A stretch of DNA of 35,571 nucleotides, taken from NCBI GenBank assembly GCA_030263295.1, contig SZOS01000030.1:1-35571 (forward strand), read 5' to 3'. The position numbers were made by a program, and so were the translations under genes. Source of the stretch: Dokdonella_A sp014338185 (lineage in GTDB: Bacteria > Pseudomonadota > Gammaproteobacteria > Xanthomonadales > Rhodanobacteraceae). The notes under the pieces were generated by a model, which was given only the letters and a program-made list of their open reading frames with translations, did not search any database and was not told where the DNA came from. Shown in pieces: positions 31,875 through 35,571 of this stretch; the stretch's first letter is position 1; every line of letters starts with the position of its first letter.

Positions 31875-34592
31875 ATGACGACGCCTGTTCCCGTCCACGA
31901 GCCGCACAAGGTCAAGACCGTACGCCCGATCACCTTCGCCTCGCCCGACGAGCGCAAGCGCAACCTCGCCGCGGCCCACTTCAACGTATTCAACCTCACG
32001 CCGCAGCAGATCAGTTTCGACCTGGTGTCCTATGGCGCGGGCGCGATGACGCAGGAGCAGCTGGCCGGGCAACTCATCGGCGACGAAGCCTACGCGGGCG
32101 CGCGCAATTTCGAGAACATGAGCACGGCGATCACGCGCGTGCTCGGCCACACCTATGTGTGTCCGACCCACAACACGCTCGGCTCGGTCAAGCTGCTGCT
32201 GCACGCATTCGCGACCAGCGGCCAGACCTTGCCGAGCAACGCGCGCGGCCGCATCGACCTGCACGCGCCGCGTGGCATCGAGCTGGTCGACGTGCGCGAC
32301 CATGCCGATGCGGTGTTCACCGGCAACTTCGACCTCGCCGCGCTGAGCGCGGCGATCAAGGCCGACCGCCCGCCGTTCATCGGCGCGCAGGCCTTTGCCG
32401 ATGGCCAGCACCCGATCAGTCTCGGCAACCTGCGCGTGGCGCGCGAACTGGCCGACCGCCATGGCCTGCGCCTCGTGCTCGACGTTTCGCGCGTGGTCGA
32501 GAACGCGTGGTACATCCAGCGCTTCGAGCCGGGCATGAGCGACCGCACGATCGCCGAGCTGGTCAAGCTCACCGCCAAGACCGCGCACGTGATCATGATG
32601 GACGGCGCCCAGGATGCGCGCGCCAACACCGGCGGCTTCCTCGCCACCGACAATCCGGCCGACCACGAGCGCTTCATCAACGACATCGTGGTGTACGAGG
32701 GTCTGCACACCTACGGCGGCATGGCCGGGCGCACGATGGAAGTGATCGCGCGCGGCCTCGACGAAATGTGCGACGAGCCCACCGTGCAGTGGGCGATGGC
32801 GCAGACCGAGCGCTTCACCGCACGCCTGCGCGAGGCCGGCGTGCCGATCGAGCGCGGCTGCGACGGCGCCTACGTGCAGGCCGACCGCTTCCTGCCGCAG
32901 GCGACGCAGCACCCCGCGCACGCGCTGGCCTGCGCGCTGTACCTGAGCGCCGGCGTGCGCGCGCTGGTGCCCGGCCTTGTCGGACGTGACCACCTGCTGC
33001 CGCTGCAGATCCCGCGCCTGGCCATGAGCAACCGCCAGCTCGACCAGGTGGCCGACGCGGTGATCGCCCTGCATGCGCAGCGCGAGCAGATTCCCGCTCT
33101 GCAGCTCGAGCAGGACGGCGCGTGGCATGACGAGCTGCGGTTCGGCCCGGTGCTGGCCGACCTCACGCCGTTCACCTTCGACTGCGAACCCTGGCTGATC
33201 CACACGCTGGAGCCGATCGCGATCACCACGCGCGAGCAGCGCGAGCGCGCGATCCGCGAGGCCGGCTGGAACACCTTCCTGCTGCGTTCGGCCGACGTCA
33301 CCATCGACCTGCTCACCGACTCGGGCACCACCGCGATGTCGACCGTGCAATGGGCCGCCTATGACGCGGCCGTGCCCACGCCCGCGACCAGCAACGCCTA
33401 CCTCGACTTCGCCGCGGCGATCCGCGACACCTACGGCTACCAGTACGTGCTGCCGACCCACCAGGGTCGCGCCGCCGAACAGATCCTGTCGGAAGTGATG
33501 ATCAAACCCGGCCAGATCGTGCCCGGCAACATGTACTTCACCACCACCAAGGTGCATCAGGAATATGCCGGCGGCATCTTCGCCGACGTGATCGTCGACG
33601 AGGCCCACGACCCGACCTCGACCTTCCGCTGGAAGGGCAACATCGACATCGCCAAGCTCGATGCGCTCGTGCGCGAGCATGGCGCGGCGCAGATCGCCTA
33701 CATCTCCTTCGAACTGTCGGTGAACATGGCCGGCGGCCAGCCGGTATCGATGGACAACCTGCGCGAGGTGTATGCGTGGAGCCGCCAGCACGGCATCGCG
33801 GTGATGTTCGATGCCACGCGCGCGGTCGAGAACGCCTACCTGATCCAGAAGCACGACCTGCGCTACCGCAGCACGCACGTCAAGGACATCCTGCGCGAGA
33901 TCATGCTCTACGGCGATGGCGCCACGGTGTCGGGCAAGAAGGACTTCCTCATCAACATCGGCGGCCTGCTCACGTTCAAGGACAACGCCGGCTGGGCGCG
34001 CGCGGCCGAGGCCAAGCTGCGCATCTACGAGGGCGGCGTGCGCGACGGCGGCCTGCCCGCGGCCGATCTCGCCGCGATGGCCCAGGGCGTGCGCGAGATG
34101 GTCGACGACCGCTACATCCGCGCACGCGTGGAGCAGGCGGTGCGGCTGGCCGGCTGGCTCAAGGACGCGGGCGTGCCCGTGGTCGAGCCGACCGGCAGCC
34201 ACGCCGTGTTCGTCGACGCCAAGCGCTTCCTGCCGCATGTGGACCAGGACGAGTATCCCGCGCAACGCCTTGCCGGCGAGATCTACGTCGAGACCGGCGT
34301 GCGCCCGATGGAACGCGGCAACGTGTCCAAGGGTCGCGACCACGACGGCAACAACTACCGACCGGCGCTCGAGCTGGTGCGCCTGACCCTGTCACGTCGC
34401 GTCTACAGCGACGACCACCTGCGCGCGGTCGCCGACGGCATCATCCGCCTGTGGCAGCGCCGCAACCAGATCCATGGCCTGCGCTTCGTGTACGAACCCA
34501 AGGACCTGCGCTTCTTCCAGGGCCGCTTCGAGCCGGTCGAACCCGGCAGCGCGCTGCCCGGGCGCGCGGCCACCGTGGGCGGCGGCCAGTAG
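31875..34592 (+). CDS. Tandem tyrosine phenol-lyase/tryptophanase fusion with one pseudo-catalytic half
   Basis: The product has 905 residues, twice the usual 456-475. The ATG at 31875 has GGAG six bases upstream; an in-frame ATG at 31779 lies before the candidate promoter. Both halves belong to the PLP-dependent beta-eliminating lyases. The C-terminal half (about 438-890) resembles tyrosine phenol-lyase: TDSG 481-484, THQGR ending Arg532, NMYFTTT 552-558, Asn617, DATR 646-649, SGKKD with PLP Lys689, MERG with Arg814, Phe880-Phe881. It lacks equivalents of TPL Glu69, Tyr71, Met288 and Tyr291 (Pro501, Pro503, Gly721, Asp724). The N-terminal half keeps those at Glu71, Tyr73 and Tyr280 but has Gln246 for the PLP Lys, Leu102 for Arg100 and Pro366 for Arg381. 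Likely one composite site cleaving an aromatic amino acid to pyruvate and ammonia; the substrate is unproven. Confidence 0.92.
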   Translation: MTTPVPVHEPHKVKTVRPITFASPDERKRNLAAAHFNVFNLTPQQISFDLVSYGAGAMTQEQLAGQLIGDEAYAGARNFENMSTAITRVLGHTYVCPTHNTLGSVKLLLHAFATSGQTLPSNARGRIDLHAPRGIELVDVRDHADAVFTGNFDLAALSAAIKADRPPFIGAQAFADGQHPISLGNLRVARELADRHGLRLVLDVSRVVENAWYIQRFEPGMSDRTIAELVKLTAKTAHVIMMDGAQDARANTGGFLATDNPADHERFINDIVVYEGLHTYGGMAGRTMEVIARGLDEMCDEPTVQWAMAQTERFTARLREAGVPIERGCDGAYVQADRFLPQATQHPAHALACALYLSAGVRALVPGLVGRDHLLPLQIPRLAMSNRQLDQVADAVIALHAQREQIPALQLEQDGAWHDELRFGPVLADLTPFTFDCEPWLIHTLEPIAITTREQRERAIREAGWNTFLLRSADVTIDLLTDSGTTAMSTVQWAAYDAAVPTPATSNAYLDFAAAIRDTYGYQYVLPTHQGRAAEQILSEVMIKPGQIVPGNMYFTTTKVHQEYAGGIFADVIVDEAHDPTSTFRWKGNIDIAKLDALVREHGAAQIAYISFELSVNMAGGQPVSMDNLREVYAWSRQHGIAVMFDATRAVENAYLIQKHDLRYRSTHVKDILREIMLYGDGATVSGKKDFLINIGGLLTFKDNAGWARAAEAKLRIYEGGVRDGGLPAADLAAMAQGVREMVDDRYIRARVEQAVRLAGWLKDAGVPVVEPTGSHAVFVDAKRFLPHVDQDEYPAQRLAGEIYVETGVRPMERGNVSKGRDHDGNNYRPALELVRLTLSRRVYSDDHLRAVADGIIRLWQRRNQIHGLRFVYEPKDLRFFQGRFEPVEPGSALPGRAATVGGGQ

Positions 34593-34603
34593 GCCGATCC
34601 ACA

Positions 34604-34633
34604 GGCGGGAGCTTCGCTGGCGAGGCTCCCGCC
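34604..34633. terminator. REP-like hairpin between convergent lyase and def genes
   Basis: GGCGGGAGC (34604-34612) and GCTCCCGCC (34625-34633) pair perfectly, and the inner TTCGC/GCGAG extends the stem to 14 bp with one G-T pair. It lies 11 bp after the lyase stop and 22 bp from the def stop, so it could stop transcription both ways. There is no T-tract. The string resembles dispersed GCGGGAGC...GCTCCCGC repeats of Lysobacterales, recalled from memory. Confidence 0.6.
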
Positions 34634-34655
34634 AACGCCGGTCCGGGTATGCCGA

Positions 34656-35159
34656 TCAGGCGCTCTGCTTGCGCTTCTTGTCGAGTTTCTTGAGCAGCAT
34701 CGAGCGCTTGAGCGGCGACAGGTAATCGACGAACACCTTGCCCTGCAGGTGATCCATCTCGTGCTGCATGCACACCGCGAGCGGCCCCTCCACCTCGAGC
34801 TCGAACGGCTTGCCGTCGACATCCTGCGCCGCGACCTTCACGCGCAGTGCACGCTCGACGTCGGCGTAGATGCCCGGGAAGGACAGGCAGCCTTCCTGGA
34901 ACACCTGCTCGCCGCCTTGGTCGAGCAGGCGCGGATTGATCAACACATGCGGGTCGGACTTGTCCTCGGACATGTCCATGATGAGCAACTGCCGGTGCAC
35001 GTTGACCTGGGTCGCGGCCAGTCCCACGCCGGGCGCCGCGTACATGGTCTCGAACATGTCGGCCACGAGCTGCTTGAGCGCCGCGTCGAACACGGTCACC
35101 GGTTGCGCCTTGGTGCGCAGGCGGGGATCGGGAAACTCGAGGATCGTGAGCAAGGCCAT
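34656..35159 (-). CDS. def: Peptide deformylase
   Basis: The product has 167 residues, the usual type 1 length. All three motifs are intact: GVGLAATQ (44-51), EGCLS (89-93) with metal ligand Cys91, and QHEMDHLQG with metal ligands His133 and His137 and catalytic Glu134. The C-terminus is Lys-rich (KKLDKKRKQSA). It removes the formyl group from nascent proteins, the partner step to fmt. The two genes are commonly adjacent but here 11.4 kb of other genes separates them, on the same strand. The start MALLTILEFPDPRLR is standard. Confidence 0.97.
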   Translation of the reverse strand: MALLTILEFPDPRLRTKAQPVTVFDAALKQLVADMFETMYAAPGVGLAATQVNVHRQLLIMDMSEDKSDPHVLINPRLLDQGGEQVFQEGCLSFPGIYADVERALRVKVAAQDVDGKPFELEVEGPLAVCMQHEMDHLQGKVFVDYLSPLKRSMLLKKLDKKRKQSA

Positions 35160-35204
35160 GGGCGGCAGGTGCGGCCATAGGACCGCGATTGCAAGGCAAG
35201 GCGC

Positions 35205-35210
35205 ATTGTA
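35205..35210 (-). promoter_or_regulatory. Candidate -10 element (TACAAT) of def
   Basis: TCTACAATG on the minus strand lies about 46 bp before the def ATG. No -35 match is clear. It means def probably has its own promoter and does not depend on the gene upstream. Confidence 0.4.
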
Positions 35211-35278
35211 GACCGCTTTGGCGGGCGCCGCCGTCCCGGCCGGTGCCGAGGCATGGCGGATGCTGGCGGGTCGGCGCC

Positions 35279-35310
35279 CGCGCACCGGGCAACCAAGTGC
35301 CCGGTGCGCG
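35279..35310. terminator. Perfect 13-bp hairpin after the right-edge gene
   Basis: CGCGCACCGGGCA and TGCCCGGTGCGCG pair perfectly around a 6-nt loop, 18 bp after the stop codon of the minus-strand gene at the window edge. No T-tract follows on either strand. It is the likely transcription end of that gene. Confidence 0.55.
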
Positions 35311-35328
35311 TGGGGATTGGCCTTGCGC

Positions 35329-35571
35329 TCAGCGCGCCGCCCGGTAGACGACCTCGAACGGGCCGGCGTGCGGCAGCACCAGCTCCGGCCCGGCGCCTGC
35401 CCCGACCAGGCCGAGCCGGGTGTCGACCAGCACGAGTGCGACCGCGCCGGCGTCCAGCCGGCTCCATGCGCCCGCCTGCTCCGCACTGCGCAGGCGCAGG
35501 TACACGCCATCGGCCACGCGGATCGCCTCGACCTGAAACGCGCCATCGCCGGCCTGTGCCAGCGTGGTGCG
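35329..35571 (-). CDS. C-terminal end of an unrecognised gene, cut by the window edge
   Basis: Eighty residues and a stop codon are visible. The segment has beta-type alternation (FQVEAIRVADGVYLRLRS, VALVLVDTRLGLVGAGAG) and ends FEVVYRAAR. There is no motif I can assign. In relatives a LysM-domain protein or dprA often lies next to def, but nothing here shows either. Codon use matches its neighbours, so it looks like a real gene. Confidence 0.65.
   Translation of the reverse strand, partial: RTTLAQAGDGAFQVEAIRVADGVYLRLRSAEQAGAWSRLDAGAVALVLVDTRLGLVGAGAGPELVLPHAGPFEVVYRAAR

Noticed and set aside
31737..34343. Minus-strand open frame extending upstream of the Lrp/AsnC gene for about 870 codons
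   Set aside because: The homology to Lrp/AsnC begins at the ATG at 31736, and the upstream part is the complement of the lyase gene.
31875..34592. A sequencing or assembly artefact joining two copies of one lyase gene
   Set aside because: The halves differ strongly and in a functionally patterned way, the linker is in frame, and there is no near-identical nucleotide repeat, so this is an old fusion.
31875..34592. Calling the lyase a plain tryptophanase (tnaA)
   Set aside because: The active half has TPL-type NMYFTTT and MERG segments where E. coli TnaA has FFDTTQGH and VEIG. The substrate cannot be settled from sequence, so no symbol is given.
1..35571. CRISPR arrays, insertion sequences, prophage genes, integrases or toxin-antitoxin pairs
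   Set aside because: I looked for regular repeats, transposase or integrase motifs and small paired genes and found none.

Overview
The window is GC-rich gammaproteobacterial chromosome. Several things point to the order Lysobacterales (Xanthomonadales), probably the Rhodanobacteraceae/Dokdonella side: the GC-heavy third codon positions, the fmt-rsmB-DUF4390-ntrY gene order, the bdhA-patatin pair, and secreted proteins ending in a DGF[DE]xP tail. The placement is inferred from gene content; no ribosomal RNA is present to confirm it.

Layout, left to right. (1) 1-5407 is mostly housekeeping: the 5' part of a CAU-anticodon tRNA, a secreted subtilisin-like protease, rpoD and dtd, all on the minus strand, then an LpxL/HtrB-type lipid A acyltransferase on the plus strand. 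(2) 5503-6823 holds two exported proteins of unknown function; the second ends in a PEP-CTERM/IPTL-like sorting tail. (3) 6884-13741 is a long minus-strand run. It reads bdhA, a patatin phospholipase, a TPR protein, a membrane-anchored conserved protein, then a Hanks-type Ser/Thr kinase with TPRs, a sensor-poor histidine kinase and a LuxR-type response regulator. Four junctions in this run are 4-bp start/stop overlaps. (4) 14004-23225 carries ntrX, three glycosyltransferases of lipopolysaccharide type, then ntrY, DUF4390, rsmB and fmt. The glycosyltransferases separate ntrY from ntrX. (5) 23373-34592 is accessory content lying between fmt and def, genes often adjacent in bacteria: a TDT-family transporter, an RND efflux pump with its lipoprotein adaptor, a large secreted multidomain protein, an Lrp/AsnC regulator, and a divergent 905-residue double beta-eliminating lyase. 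(6) 34656-35571 holds def and the C-terminal end of an unrecognised gene.

The most interesting object is the 905-residue lyase at 31875-34592. It is a head-to-tail fusion of two tyrosine phenol-lyase/tryptophanase modules that have degenerated in a complementary way. The C-terminal module keeps the PLP lysine and the substrate and cofactor ligands but has lost the equivalents of TPL Glu69, Tyr71, Met288 and Tyr291. The N-terminal module keeps Glu69, Tyr71 and Tyr291 but has Gln in place of the PLP lysine and has lost most substrate ligands. In TPL-type enzymes the active site lies at a subunit interface, so I infer that the fusion is an internal pseudo-heterodimer with one composite active site. 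The divergent Lrp/AsnC gene is its likely regulator.

Other points of note are a candidate C-terminal sorting tail shared by two unrelated secreted proteins, the kinase/two-component triad, a promoter plus hairpin plus T-tract cassette in front of bdhA, an NtrX without GAFTGA, and a cluster of CATCGG/CCGATG boxes between the RND operon and the large secreted protein. I saw no CRISPR array, insertion sequence, integrase, prophage gene or recognisable riboswitch.
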